This document shows positions 26,844-35,892 of a stretch of 64,000 nucleotides of DNA, piece after piece. Source of the DNA: an uncultured Clostridia bacterium (lineage in GTDB: Bacteria > Bacillota > Clostridia > Oscillospirales > CAG-272); NCBI GenBank assembly GCA_947630625.1, contig CANRIL010000003.1, forward strand, positions 1-64,000. The letters run 5' to 3'. Under the pieces are notes generated by a model, which saw nothing but the letters and a program-made list of their open reading frames with translations, did not search any database and was not told where the DNA came from. Within the stretch, counting starts at the first letter, position 1. Each line of letters begins with the position of its first letter. A program made the translations under genes and the position numbers.

Positions 26844-29288
26844 TCAGGCGCGATCCTTCAGCGATTTTATCATGCGACGGAGATCCTTTACGGCGTCACG
26901 CGCGCGGCGGAGCCAGCGGGAGAAGAAATCGAGCGCGCGCCCCGCGACGAGCGCGAGCACAGCCGTTAAAAGCGCGTCCTCCGGATGGATATCCACGCGC
27001 AGGATATAGCGGTGCATGACGAAGAATCCGGCGAAGAAAAACACGGTCATAAGTATCATGAGCGTGATCCTGATCGCGTTTTTCCCGTAAGGACGGCAAA
27101 CGCGGTCGACCATCTGCAATCCGACGACGCCCATCAGAAACGTCGAGATCGCGCCGAGCGCGGCGGCGTTCCAGTCAAACGCGCCGTAGAATACGAGCAC
27201 GCCGACGACCAGCACAAAATCGGCTGTCGCCGCCGGGAGCGCGCGCGTCACAACGTTTGACATGAAATGACCGCGCACGCGGCTCTCGTTCGGCTCCATC
27301 GCGAGAATGAACGACGGGATGCCGATCGTCATCATGTTGACGAGCGTGAGCTGAGACGGCGAGAACGGATACGGAAGCGAACAGAACAGCGTCATCAGCG
27401 CAAGCGCGAACGAGAAAATATTTTTGACAAGGTACAGCGACGCCGAGCGCTCGATGTTGTTTATGACGCGGCGGCCTTCCGCCACGACTGACGGCATCGC
27501 GGAAAAGTCGGAGCCGAGCAGCACGATGTTCGCCACCTGCCCCGCCGCCGCGCTGCCGGACGCCATCGCGACCGAGCAGTCAGCCTCGCGCAGCGCCAGA
27601 ACGTCGTTTACGCCGTCGCCCGTCATGGCGACGGTGTGCCCCGCCTTTTTGAGCGCGATCACGAGCTTTTTCTTCTGCTCCGGCGTCACCCTGCCGAACA
27701 CGGTATATTTTTCGGCGGCGTCCGTGATCGCCTCGTCCGTCGTCAGTGTCCGCGCGTCGACAGCGAGCCGCGCGCCCGGTATCCCCGCGGCGTCGGCGAC
27801 CTCGGAAACGGTCACGGGGTTGTCGCCCGAAATGACCTTGACGGCGACGCCCTGCGCCGCGAACCACGAAAACGTCTCCGGCGCGTCCGCGCGTATCTTA
27901 TTTGATAGAATGACGAACGCGCACGGGATGAGCTCCGCCCTGTTTATATAGTCTGCGCCGAGCGCGGCGTCCCCGAGCGCGCCGCGATATTTCGCCAGCA
28001 AAAGCACGCGCCTGCCGCCGCGCGCACATTCAACGGCGGCGGCTGAAAATTCCGCGTACCGCTCGCCGAGAAGCACCTCCGGCGCGCCGAGCAGCGCGAC
28101 CTCGCCGCCAGCAAACTCGACCCCGCCGTATTTGAACGATGACGAAAACGGTAAAACGTCGGCCGCGCGCCTGCACGCCTCGCCGCGAAAATATTCCGCC
28201 AGCGCGCGCATAGTGTCGTTTTCGGCGCGGACGGCGGCGCAGTAATCGACCATGATCCCGCGCGCCTCAGCCTCGCCCGACTCAAGCGGGCGGATGCCCT
28301 CGACGGTCATCTTGTCCTCCGTTATCGTCCCCGTCTTGTCGACGCACAGAACGTCGACGCGCGCCAGCGTCTCGATGCACGCCATTTCATGGACGAGCGT
28401 CCGCTTTTTAGACAGCCGCAGAACTCCCGCGACGAGCGCCAGACTCGTCAGCAGGTAAAGCCCCTCCGGGATCATGCCGACGAGCGCCGCGACGCTCGGT
28501 ATCACCGCCTGCTGCCACGTCTTCCCGATCACGTTTATTTCTTTATATAAGAGCGCCGCGCCGAACGGGATCGCAATGACGCCGATGAACGCGACGAGAC
28601 GCGACAGCGACCGCATCATCTCGGATTTTTTGACTCTGCCGGTGCGCTTCGCCTCGAGCGTCAGCTTTGAGGCGAACGATTCCGCGCCGACCGCGGTCAG
28701 CCTCGCGCGGCATTCGCCGGAGATCACAAAGCTGCCGGAGTAAAGACCGTCGCCCGGCTTTTTGTCGATCTCGTCCGCCTCGCCCGTAACGAGCGATTCA
28801 TTGACGCGGCACCCGCCCGCGACGACAACGGCGTCGGCATAGATCTGTTCGCCCGCTCGGAAAACGGCGATGTCGTCGCGCACGGCGTCGTCGACCGGCA
28901 GCGAAATTTCAGCGCCGTCGCGTATGACGGCGGCCTTCGGCGCGGCGAGGATCGTCAGCTTGTCGAGCTTTGATTTCGAGCGCAGCTCCTGCACGATGCC
29001 GACGATCGTATTGATGAAAACGACGCCGAGAAAGCCCATGTCGAGCCACGCGCCGACGAGCGCGAGGCAGAACGCGAGCGCGCAGAAGAGCATGTTGAAA
29101 TATGTGAAGATGTTCGTGAATATGATCTGCCCGACCGACTTTGACGGCGGCGAAACTGGCGTGTTCGCGAGCCCCGCGTCGGCGCGCGCCTTCGCCTCGG
29201 CGGACGAAAGCCCAGCCTCCGCCTCGGCGAACGCGACGGGAATTTTGTTTGCCTGAGTCCTGCTTTTAAACGACTTTGTTTTTCTCAT
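26844..29288 (-). CDS. P-type cation-transporting ATPase
   Basis: The 814-residue protein is a HAD-type P-ATPase. It has an actuator motif VTGEADEI, the phosphorylation site DKTGTIT, a proline-containing PEGLYLL motif in the fourth membrane helix, the TGDGVNDVLAL hinge and C-terminal membrane helices. It lacks heavy-metal-binding domains. The arrangement resembles the CtpE-like calcium/cation group, but I cannot fix the ion. It is a single-gene unit with its own promoter. A GNRA-type hairpin lies between a possible ribosome binding site and the ATG. Confidence 0.9.
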   Translation of the reverse strand: MRKTKSFKSRTQANKIPVAFAEAEAGLSSAEAKARADAGLANTPVSPPSKSVGQIIFTNIFTYFNMLFCALAFCLALVGAWLDMGFLGVVFINTIVGIVQELRSKSKLDKLTILAAPKAAVIRDGAEISLPVDDAVRDDIAVFRAGEQIYADAVVVAGGCRVNESLVTGEADEIDKKPGDGLYSGSFVISGECRARLTAVGAESFASKLTLEAKRTGRVKKSEMMRSLSRLVAFIGVIAIPFGAALLYKEINVIGKTWQQAVIPSVAALVGMIPEGLYLLTSLALVAGVLRLSKKRTLVHEMACIETLARVDVLCVDKTGTITEDKMTVEGIRPLESGEAEARGIMVDYCAAVRAENDTMRALAEYFRGEACRRAADVLPFSSSFKYGGVEFAGGEVALLGAPEVLLGERYAEFSAAAVECARGGRRVLLLAKYRGALGDAALGADYINRAELIPCAFVILSNKIRADAPETFSWFAAQGVAVKVISGDNPVTVSEVADAAGIPGARLAVDARTLTTDEAITDAAEKYTVFGRVTPEQKKKLVIALKKAGHTVAMTGDGVNDVLALREADCSVAMASGSAAAGQVANIVLLGSDFSAMPSVVAEGRRVINNIERSASLYLVKNIFSFALALMTLFCSLPYPFSPSQLTLVNMMTIGIPSFILAMEPNESRVRGHFMSNVVTRALPAATADFVLVVGVLVFYGAFDWNAAALGAISTFLMGVVGLQMVDRVCRPYGKNAIRITLMILMTVFFFAGFFVMHRYILRVDIHPEDALLTAVLALVAGRALDFFSRWLRRARDAVKDLRRMIKSLKDRA

Positions 29289-29301
29289 CGAATTTTATGT
29301 C

Positions 29302-29319
29302 ACGCGCCTCGCGGCGCGT
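29302..29319 (-). promoter_or_regulatory. Hairpin in the 5' leader of the P-type ATPase gene
   Basis: The minus strand reads ACGCGCC-GCGA-GGCGCGT, a perfect seven-pair stem with a GNRA tetraloop. It lies between a purine run (AAAGGG, rc at 29320-29326) and the ATG at 29288. Folding would bring the purine run closer to the start codon. Confidence 0.5.
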
Positions 29320-29385
29320 CCCTTTCGGTCACGTTATGTGCAGCGTCTTTTCCGACGATCGTTTACGACTAAAAATTACATATTA

Positions 29386-29414
29386 ATTATAGTCTATACC
29401 GCGCACATTTTCAA
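29386..29414 (-). promoter_or_regulatory. Promoter of the P-type ATPase gene
   Basis: TTGAAA and TATAAT are 17 bases apart, about 90 bases before the start codon. Confidence 0.75.
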
Positions 29415-29429
29415 GAGGTTCCGCCTATT

Positions 29430-29965
29430 TTTGCGCCCCGCCGCCGATTCCCGTACGCCCCCGTCTCCCGCAGCGCCATATTATCTCCGCTTTTCCTCCG
29501 CCGCGCCTCCCACGCCATCGCGCTTTCCTTACCCACCGCGCCATATCGTCCCCGCTTTTCTCCTGCCGCCCTCTCGATCCAACCTCCGCCTTCGCCCCAA
29601 AACCTTCCACCGCCTCCGCCCCGCGTTTCCGCACCCGCCGCTCCCTCGCTTTCGCCCTTTCCTTGCCACGCCGCCCCTCTCGCCCTCGCCCTTTCCTCTC
29701 CGCCGCGCCTCCCGCGCCTTCGCGCTTTCCTTGCCGCGCCGCCCCGCTCGCCCTCGCCCTTTTCTCGCCGCCGCACCTCCGCGCTTTCCTTAACACGCCG
29801 CCCCGCTCGCCCTCGCCCTTTTCTCGCCGCCGCGCCTCCCGCGCTTCCGCCCTTACTTCCCCAGCCGCCCTCTCCCGCCTTTGTCCCGCGTTTCCACTCC
29901 CGCCGCTCTTTTCGCCGCCCCCTTCAATTTTCCCGCCGCCCAACCCCCATCCCCCCGTCAACGGG
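29430..29965. repeat. 535-base pyrimidine-rich island
   Basis: The plus strand is almost entirely C and T with scattered G, built from variants of cgccgccccgctcgccctcg and ctttccttgccgcg. Two near-identical units of about 60 bases lie around 29740 and 29800. Open frames on both strands are composition artefacts. It separates two divergent promoters. Confidence 0.8.
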
Positions 29966-30044
29966 CGGTCACGCAAGTATCCGACATTTCACGTGCGGGG
30001 AAAAAATAATTTTTACGCGGCGGCATCTCCCCTTAAAAAAGCAC

Positions 30045-30073
30045 TTGACGTTCGGGAGATTGTGTGTTAAAAT
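30045..30073 (+). promoter_or_regulatory. Promoter of the DUF1836 gene
   Basis: TTGACG and TAAAAT are 17 bases apart, about 40 bases before the start codon. Confidence 0.8.
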
Positions 30074-30116
30074 ATATTCAAGAGAAAACGAATTTTATTA
30101 TTAAGAGGTATTAATC

Positions 30117-30716
30117 ATGTATTTCGCCATAAATGACGACAAAGTACCCGGCACAATCATGTACCGCCGCGATATGGACGGTTCAACGGGTCTTGAATTT
30201 CTCCGCAAGATATTCTATCTAAAGGACGGCATCCTTCTCTCGCAGCTCCGCCACATCTCCGGTGTTGACGGCTCAACGCTCCAGAACTGGGTCAAGCGCG
30301 GCTGGATACCGAACACGACGAACAAGCTCTACTCGATGGACATGTTCGCGCGCATCATCATAATCAACATGCTCCGCGACACGATGCAGCTCTCGAAGAT
30401 CGCGTACCTGCTCGCCTACATCAACAAGACGCCCGGCGACAAGCGGGACGACATCATCCCCGAATCGAAGCTCTACGACTACATCTGCCGCATCACCGAC
30501 GCAATGCTCGGCGACGAGAGCTACAACGGCGAACGCCTGCGTTCCCTCATCGAAAGCATGATCGTCGAAGACGACCTGAACCCGAACATCCCCGACGCGA
30601 AAAACCGCCTTGCCTCCGCGCTCGAGGTCATCGTCACCTCGCGCTACGCCGCGATAATCAAGGCGCACTCCGACAGCCTGTTTGATAAGCTCGCCGCCGA
30701 GGACGCCGCCGAATAA
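30117..30716 (+). CDS. DUF1836 domain protein, probable DNA-binding regulator
   Basis: The 199-residue protein matches DUF1836, common in Clostridia and Bacilli. The region LSQLRHISGVDGSTLQNWVKRGWIP resembles the winged helix-turn-helix of MerR-type regulators, including the Trp-x-x-x-Gly pattern. A helical C-terminal part follows. It therefore probably binds DNA, but target and signal are unknown. AAGAGG precedes the ATG. It is a single-gene unit between its own promoter and a strong terminator. Confidence 0.85.
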   Translation: MYFAINDDKVPGTIMYRRDMDGSTGLEFLRKIFYLKDGILLSQLRHISGVDGSTLQNWVKRGWIPNTTNKLYSMDMFARIIIINMLRDTMQLSKIAYLLAYINKTPGDKRDDIIPESKLYDYICRITDAMLGDESYNGERLRSLIESMIVEDDLNPNIPDAKNRLASALEVIVTSRYAAIIKAHSDSLFDKLAAEDAAE

Positions 30717-30750
30717 GCCTATATCTGACATCCTATCCTATATTGAAAAG

Positions 30751-30787
30751 AAAAAGCGTGCCCGCTTCCCACGTGGGCACGCTTTTT
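30751..30787. terminator. Bidirectional terminator
   Basis: A perfect 13-pair stem (AAAAAGCGTGCCC / GGGCACGCTTTTT) has T-runs in both directions, serving the converging genes at 30716 and 30851. Confidence 0.9.
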
Positions 30788-30797
30788 AATATAGACC

Positions 30798-30830
30798 GAG
30801 CGCCGTGAGGGTCATGCCCTCACGGCGCTC
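30798..30830 (-). terminator. Second GC-rich hairpin downstream of the zinc-ribbon surface protein
   Basis: A perfect 14-pair stem (GAGCGCCGTGAGGG / CCCTCACGGCGCTC) with a five-base loop lies 20 bases past the stop codon at 30851, in front of the bidirectional terminator. Confidence 0.6.
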
Positions 30831-30850
30831 CTGATTTATTCGCTTTTGGC

Positions 30851-32944
30851 TCAGTCGCCTGTCTTCCAGTACATGGCGGCGTTAGGATCGTCAGAGAAAA
30901 TCTGCGAACCCCTGCCTGCATAACCGCTGTGATTTGCGCTCCTGTATTCGAGCAAAAGCGGTTCTTCGCTCGCCGGAACCTGGAACGTCACGGTGTGTTC
31001 GCGAACCTCGCTCGGGAAAATTTCTTCCGTTCCGTTTTCGTCAACGATCACGCCCTCTATTCTCGTTCCGCTTTCGGTAAAGATATAGAACGTACCCTCT
31101 TCGTACGCGTCATCGCCCGACTTGTTTTCGAGCGTGTACGTCACGGTGAAGTTGATAGTGTCGGAAACATCCGGGAAATAGCTGTGCTCGATCGAGAGGA
31201 CGGTGACGTAAATATCGGAATATTTGTCCTTATATTCGACTCCCTTCGAGTTGAACGGCGCTCTCGGCTCGCCGCAGCGCTTGCAGTAGAGCTCGCCATC
31301 CTCGAATTCGTGTCCGGTCGCCGGAATGTCGGTGTCGTGCGTGTCCGTGTACGTCTTGCCGTTGAATTCGGCAGTCGCCGTCACGCGGGAAGTGCCCTTC
31401 GCCGTGCAGGTCGGGTCCTTAACAGTGGCGGGAGCGGAAAGCTTTGCGACCACGTTTTCCTTATGCGACGCGTCGTTTTTGCAGGAGAACGTCGCCGTGC
31501 ATGTGAGCGTGCCGTCGGCGCCCTCAGTCCATGCGAACGTGGGCGTCGTGTCCCAGTTGTGCCCCGTCGCCGGAGCCTCGACCGTGCGCTCGTCGCTGTA
31601 CGTCGTGCCGTTGCGTTCGACCGTCGCCGTGTATATCGTCTCGCCTTTTTCGGTGCATGTCGCGACGTTGTCATCGTTTATCGTGACCTTCGCGTTTACG
31701 GTATCCGTGTGCGTGTTGTCGCGCGTGCAGGTGAACGTTGCGGTCGCCGTCCTGTTGTCACGCGCCCATGTGAACGTGGGCTCGCCCCAGACGTGACCGG
31801 ACGCGGAGCCGGATGTCACGCCGCAGCGCGTGCAAGTCGCCGGCGCGTCGCAGGAGCCGCCGTCATAGTTGTGACCGAGCGGGCCGCCCTCTGTCGCGCC
31901 GCATTCGCTGCATGTGCGCGGCTCGGTGCATGTCGCCTCTACCCATTTATGGACGTGGAGCCCCGTCGATTCGTCCGTTCCGGGAACGACATCGGTACCC
32001 GGCTCGTCCGTCGACGGTTCTGTGTTGTTATTTGTATAATTGTTATGTACGCCGGCATTTGTGCCGCCGCCCTGCGGTCCGCCCGGCTGATTGCCGGCGC
32101 GGTTGAGAACGCCCTGGAGCGCCAGAAGCACAAAGAGCACCACGGCAACCGCCGCCGCGACGCAGATCATGATTATCCTGCGCTTTTCGCCGTCGTCGCC
32201 GCCGTCATCGTCATCGCCGCCGTCATCGTCGCCGCCGTTATATCCGCCGCCGCGCCCGTTCGAGCCCTGCGGCGCGCCGCCCGTGCCTTCCCGCCTCTGC
32301 GGGGGCTGAACGGGCGCGAACATGATAGTTTCGTTGTCGCCGTCGTCGCCGGTCTCGCCTCCGACAGGAGCTCCTGCGGAGCCACCGGCGGAACCGTCAG
32401 CGACGCCGTAATCGCGCCTCTGCGGCGGCTGCGGTCTGCGGCGCTGCGGCTGCTCGCCCTCGCCGAACCTGACCTCTTCTTGCGTGGCGTCCGTCGGGGC
32501 ATGTCCCTCGCGCCCCATGCCGGAAGCGCCGCCGACAGCGCCCGTCCGTGCGGGCGTCCCCGTTCCGGCAGCCCCGGTACGCGCGGGAGCGCCGCCCACG
32601 GCAGCCCCCGTCCGTGCGGGAGCGCCAGCGTCGTCAACACCGGCACCGGCAATTCCGGCTCCGGCAGCACCGGCAGCAGCGCCGTTGTCTGCCTCGTCCG
32701 GCAAAAGCCCCTTCTTTTTATCGTAATAGCGGCAGCATCTTTCTATGTACCGTTCAGTTTCGATGCTGATGCCCGCCTCATATAAACGTGCGTGATTGCG
32801 ATCGAATATCTTCATCGCGGGTTCGTCCGAAGACTGAATTTCGCGCAGGAATGAAGAAACGATGCGGTAGCAGTCGTCGCAGAATATTTTATTTCTGCCC
32901 TCGCCGCTTATCTCGCGGCCGCAGTTCAGACATTGCTTTGACAT
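30851..32944 (-). CDS. Membrane-anchored protein with N-terminal zinc ribbon and repeated extracellular modules
   Basis: The 697-residue protein starts with a zinc ribbon (CLNC and CDDC, residues 5-25). A linker follows with three APARTG-type repeats and Gly/Asp-rich tracts. One membrane helix lies at about residues 257-279. Outside the cell come cysteine-paired modules (TCSECG, TCTRCG, YCKRCG) alternating with beta-rich GH(N/V)W...TFTCT repeats, then a C-terminal Ig-like beta domain. The start at 32944 is chosen because GGGG lies seven bases before the ATG. No enzyme motif is visible. It looks like a surface protein whose zinc ribbon is cytoplasmic; the role is unknown. Confidence 0.8.
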   Translation of the reverse strand: MSKQCLNCGREISGEGRNKIFCDDCYRIVSSFLREIQSSDEPAMKIFDRNHARLYEAGISIETERYIERCCRYYDKKKGLLPDEADNGAAAGAAGAGIAGAGVDDAGAPARTGAAVGGAPARTGAAGTGTPARTGAVGGASGMGREGHAPTDATQEEVRFGEGEQPQRRRPQPPQRRDYGVADGSAGGSAGAPVGGETGDDGDNETIMFAPVQPPQRREGTGGAPQGSNGRGGGYNGGDDDGGDDDDGGDDGEKRRIIMICVAAAVAVVLFVLLALQGVLNRAGNQPGGPQGGGTNAGVHNNYTNNNTEPSTDEPGTDVVPGTDESTGLHVHKWVEATCTEPRTCSECGATEGGPLGHNYDGGSCDAPATCTRCGVTSGSASGHVWGEPTFTWARDNRTATATFTCTRDNTHTDTVNAKVTINDDNVATCTEKGETIYTATVERNGTTYSDERTVEAPATGHNWDTTPTFAWTEGADGTLTCTATFSCKNDASHKENVVAKLSAPATVKDPTCTAKGTSRVTATAEFNGKTYTDTHDTDIPATGHEFEDGELYCKRCGEPRAPFNSKGVEYKDKYSDIYVTVLSIEHSYFPDVSDTINFTVTYTLENKSGDDAYEEGTFYIFTESGTRIEGVIVDENGTEEIFPSEVREHTVTFQVPASEEPLLLEYRSANHSGYAGRGSQIFSDDPNAAMYWKTGD

Positions 32945-32983
32945 TGCGTAGCCCCTTTTCACCGAAGGTTATATATATAATGT

Positions 32984-33012
32984 ATTGTATCACTTTCGAC
33001 AACACTTGTCAA
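32984..33012 (-). promoter_or_regulatory. Promoter of the zinc-ribbon surface protein gene
   Basis: TTGACA and TACAAT are 17 bases apart, about 40 bases before the start codon. Confidence 0.8.
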
Positions 33013-33091
33013 GAAAAGCCGACGGAAAATGTGCGTTCTCGTTAAAAATTGCGAAATTTTCCCGCCGAACATGCAAATTTCAAGCCGTTTT

Positions 33092-33955
33092 TCAGCCGAA
33101 ACTCCCGACCGGGCGCGTCACAGTCGAATTAAATCCGAGCTCTTCCATGCGCCCGACCGCACGCGCTGCTTCCCGCTCGTCATAGAAAATTCCGTAAACG
33201 GAGGGGCCGCTGCCGCTTAAAAGCGCTGCGAGCGCGCCCGATTTCGTCAGCGCCGCTTTGACGCGCAGCGCCTCAGCGTCCGCATCGAGCACCGTTTCAA
33301 ACGCGTTATACATCGCGGAGCACACACCGGACAGCGAACCGCGCGCCAGCGCGCCCGTCATCATCGACATGGGCGGCACGTCCCCGCGCGCGGTCGAATC
33401 GAGCTTTCCGTAAGCCTCAGCGGTCGAGATTTTCCCGTGCGGGCGGACGATGACGATCGAGCAGTCCGGCAGGGGCGCGAGCGGCGAAAGCTCTTCCCCG
33501 ATGCCGCGCGCGCCGTAAGTTCCGCCCGTGAGACAGAACGGCACGTCCGCGCCGAGTTTAAGTCCAAGGCCGAGCAGTTCATCCCGCGAGAGCGCGCCGC
33601 CTAAAATTTCGTTGAGCCCGCGCAGAACGGCGGCGCCGTCCGTGCTGCCCCCGGCGAGCCCCGCCGCGACCGGTATGTTCTTTTCAATATGTATGCGCAC
33701 GTGCGCACGCTTATTCAGCGCGCGGAGATATAATTCCGCCGCGCGGTATGCGAGGTTGCGCCCGTCGGTTGGCAGCGTGCCGTCAGTCGACGAGACTGTG
33801 ATCTCTGTCTCCCCGCCGCATTCGTCCGCCTCGAGCGTCACCGTGTCCGCGAGCGAGACGGACTGCATGACGCTCTCGATGTTGTGATATCCGTCCTCTC
33901 GCCTGTCGAGCACGGAAAGGTAAAGGTTTATTTTCGCATATGCGCGTAATTTCAT
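33092..33955 (-). CDS. ispE: 4-diphosphocytidyl-2-C-methyl-D-erythritol kinase
   Basis: IspE is the GHMP kinase of the MEP isoprenoid pathway. The 287-residue protein begins with AYAKINLYL, has the ATP-binding loop PVAAGLAGGSTD and the C-terminal SGSGPSVYGIF motif. The upstream in-frame extension is rejected because the family N-terminus fits the ATG at 33955. It lies downstream of the DUF362 gene on the same strand but beyond a terminator, and no clear promoter of its own was seen. Confidence 0.94.
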   Translation of the reverse strand: MKLRAYAKINLYLSVLDRREDGYHNIESVMQSVSLADTVTLEADECGGETEITVSSTDGTLPTDGRNLAYRAAELYLRALNKRAHVRIHIEKNIPVAAGLAGGSTDGAAVLRGLNEILGGALSRDELLGLGLKLGADVPFCLTGGTYGARGIGEELSPLAPLPDCSIVIVRPHGKISTAEAYGKLDSTARGDVPPMSMMTGALARGSLSGVCSAMYNAFETVLDADAEALRVKAALTKSGALAALLSGSGPSVYGIFYDEREAARAVGRMEELGFNSTVTRPVGSFG

Positions 33956-34069
33956 AAAATGTTCGCCCTCTCTGCCTTCGAAGTCCTTCAATTTTCCGCC
34001 GATTTTTCATGCAATCGGCTCGTTTTATCCGTTGCCTTTTCCAACTGCAAAACCCGGCTTTCCCGCCTC

Positions 34070-34126
34070 AAAAAGGCGGCTGTCTTTGAGCTTTTCGCCG
34101 CATGTATATCTTATGCAGCCGCCTTT
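34070..34126 (-). terminator. Terminator after the DUF362 gene
   Basis: AAAGGCGGCTG pairs with CAGCCGCCTTT across a 34-base loop and is followed by a short T-run on the minus strand. Confidence 0.75.
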
Positions 34127-34168
34127 AATTGTTATGCAGCTGTCGAATTATGCGTTTTTCCGCCGCGG

Positions 34169-35620
34169 TCAGCTCAGAATTCGCGTTATCGGGTTCTTTT
34201 TTATCTTCACAACGCCGTGCGGGCAAAGCTCCTGACAGCAGAAGCAGCGAATGCAGCTTTCGCGGTCGATGACCGGGACGCGGTGCGCGCTCGCGCGTCT
34301 CGCCGCGAAACCCGCCTCGGACGGCGGTGTCATCGTTATCGTGTGCTGCGGGCACGACGCCGCGCACTCACCGCAGCCGACGCAGTCCGCGTAACCGATC
34401 ACGGGGTACGGTCTGAACATGTCGTATATCTTCCCGCCGAACAGGTTCCGCATGATCTCGATCCCGTTTTTCTCGACCGAATCCGGCATCGCCAGCTCGA
34501 CCGGCTCAAGCTTTTCGCCGACGACGTTCACGCCGTCAAACGACTCCGGCGAGATACCCCTCCCCGCCGCGAATTCGACGGTCGCAATCTTTTTGTCCCT
34601 GCCGATCAGGTGCGCCGCCGCCGCGTCCGAGACGAACGGATTGCGCGAGACGAGCATAACGCCGAGCGGACGCGGGTCGCCCGCGGTCGGACCGTTGCCC
34701 TCCATCGCCACGATCCCGTCCGTCACCGAGACGAACTCGCACCTGTCCGCGAGCAGCTGGCAGAGGTCGACAAGCATCTCGGCGAAATTCCCGTAATCGG
34801 GATACCTCGAGTGCATCTCAAATTTGACGATCCCCGGGATCGTGCCGAACATGTTCTTGACGGCGGCGCTCATGCCCGTCAGCGCGTGCGTCTTGAGCTT
34901 GCATACGTCGATTATCACGTCGGCGTCGAGTATCGGCGCGATTATGTCAAAGAGGCGGCAGCGCGTGCCGTCGGGAGCCGTCGTCTCGCGGAACGTGCAG
35001 TCGTAGTTGAGCTTGACGCCGTATTCATCCGCCAGCGCCTGCATCCCGGTCGCCGCGTAGATACCGCGCAGGCGCGCGGCGTTGTAGACGCCGCCGGGGC
35101 TCTCCGCCAGCGTGATGTTGTCCGCGCCCCGCGCGCGCAGCCATTCGATGACGGCGGCGACAACGGCGGGGTGCGCCGTCGCGGCGCTCTCCGGAGAACG
35201 CTTCGCGACGAGATTCGGCTTTATCACGATCTTTTTTCCCGAAAGCGTGCCTTCGAATATTCCGCATTCCGCGTCCGCCGCCGTGAGCGCGCGCAGAATT
35301 TTCGCCCGGTCGTAGTCGTCGACGTGCTTGACAGAGACGGGCTCACCCGCATACGTCGAGCGGTTTATTTTCCTGCCGCCGCGCGCGCCGTTTTTCTCAC
35401 CTGATCCGGCAGCGTCGGATGAAATCCCGTCCCGCTTGCCACCTTCAGCACCAATGGATGCGCCCTTGCCTCCAATCGCATCCGCCGACAGCCTTTTCTC
35501 ATCTGAACCAGCCGCGCCAGCTAAAAGCCCGTCCCGCTTGCCGTCTCCCGCGCCGCGAAATTCCGCATCCGCCGACAGCCTTTCACCTTTGTCGCCATTC
35601 GATCCGCCGTTATATTCCAA
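34169..35620 (-). CDS. DUF362 protein with two C-terminal 4Fe-4S clusters
   Basis: The 483-residue protein has a DUF362 domain (about residues 93-370, with KPNLVAK and the cysteine-containing VCKLKTH). A ferredoxin-like end follows with CVGCGECAASC and CIRCFCCQELC, enough for two 4Fe-4S clusters. Such proteins are thought to act in electron transfer or cofactor maturation. The first 85 residues are odd: low-complexity Gly/Ala/Ser/Asp sequence with two copies of an LSADA...GKRDG...GSGEK unit of about 31 residues. The start is TTG with GGAGG six bases before it, and no later start codon is available before the conserved domain. Confidence 0.87.
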   Translation of the reverse strand: MEYNGGSNGDKGERLSADAEFRGAGDGKRDGLLAGAAGSDEKRLSADAIGGKGASIGAEGGKRDGISSDAAGSGEKNGARGGRKINRSTYAGEPVSVKHVDDYDRAKILRALTAADAECGIFEGTLSGKKIVIKPNLVAKRSPESAATAHPAVVAAVIEWLRARGADNITLAESPGGVYNAARLRGIYAATGMQALADEYGVKLNYDCTFRETTAPDGTRCRLFDIIAPILDADVIIDVCKLKTHALTGMSAAVKNMFGTIPGIVKFEMHSRYPDYGNFAEMLVDLCQLLADRCEFVSVTDGIVAMEGNGPTAGDPRPLGVMLVSRNPFVSDAAAAHLIGRDKKIATVEFAAGRGISPESFDGVNVVGEKLEPVELAMPDSVEKNGIEIMRNLFGGKIYDMFRPYPVIGYADCVGCGECAASCPQHTITMTPPSEAGFAARRASAHRVPVIDRESCIRCFCCQELCPHGVVKIKKNPITRILS

Positions 35621-35832
35621 AATAAACCTCCGTCCGGCGCATTCGCGCCGATCAATTCAAATCCCGTCATTTCCCGCCGCACACGCGAGCCGGTAACCGA
35701 CATAAAAAAATCCGCGCACAGCACCGGGATCAATCTGATCAAAGTCCCTATAAAGTTCCTATACCGCCGGGATTTCACGCGTCAAAATCCGTTTCGCCGC
35801 CCCGGCAAGGCAAAATCGCCGCCCCGGCAGGA
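35621..35832. other. Gene-free interval with a possible weak promoter
   Basis: No gene is visible. TTGACG and TATAGG with a 16-base spacer (35758-35785, minus strand) are a possible promoter for the DUF362 gene. Short direct repeats (cgccgccccggca) occur near 35797 and 35819. Confidence 0.35.
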
Positions 35833-35880
35833 AAAAAAGAAAAAGCCCCGAAAATCCTTGAACTTCAAGCATTTCCGAGA
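35833..35880 (-). terminator. Probable terminator of the tRNA-Thr gene
   Basis: A GCTTGAA/TTCAAG-centred hairpin with GAAAT/ATTTTC extension is followed by TTTTTCTTTTTTT on the minus strand. Confidence 0.5.
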
Positions 35881-35892
35881 CTTTTAACCGTA

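Noticed and set aside
30929-32785. 618-codon plus-strand open frame opposite the zinc-ribbon surface protein
   Set aside because: The minus strand has the zinc ribbon, membrane helix, cysteine modules, promoter and ribosome binding site; the plus frame has none.
33959-35404. 481-codon plus-strand open frame opposite the DUF362 gene
   Set aside because: The minus strand encodes conserved DUF362 and ferredoxin motifs; the plus frame is Arg-rich shadow sequence.
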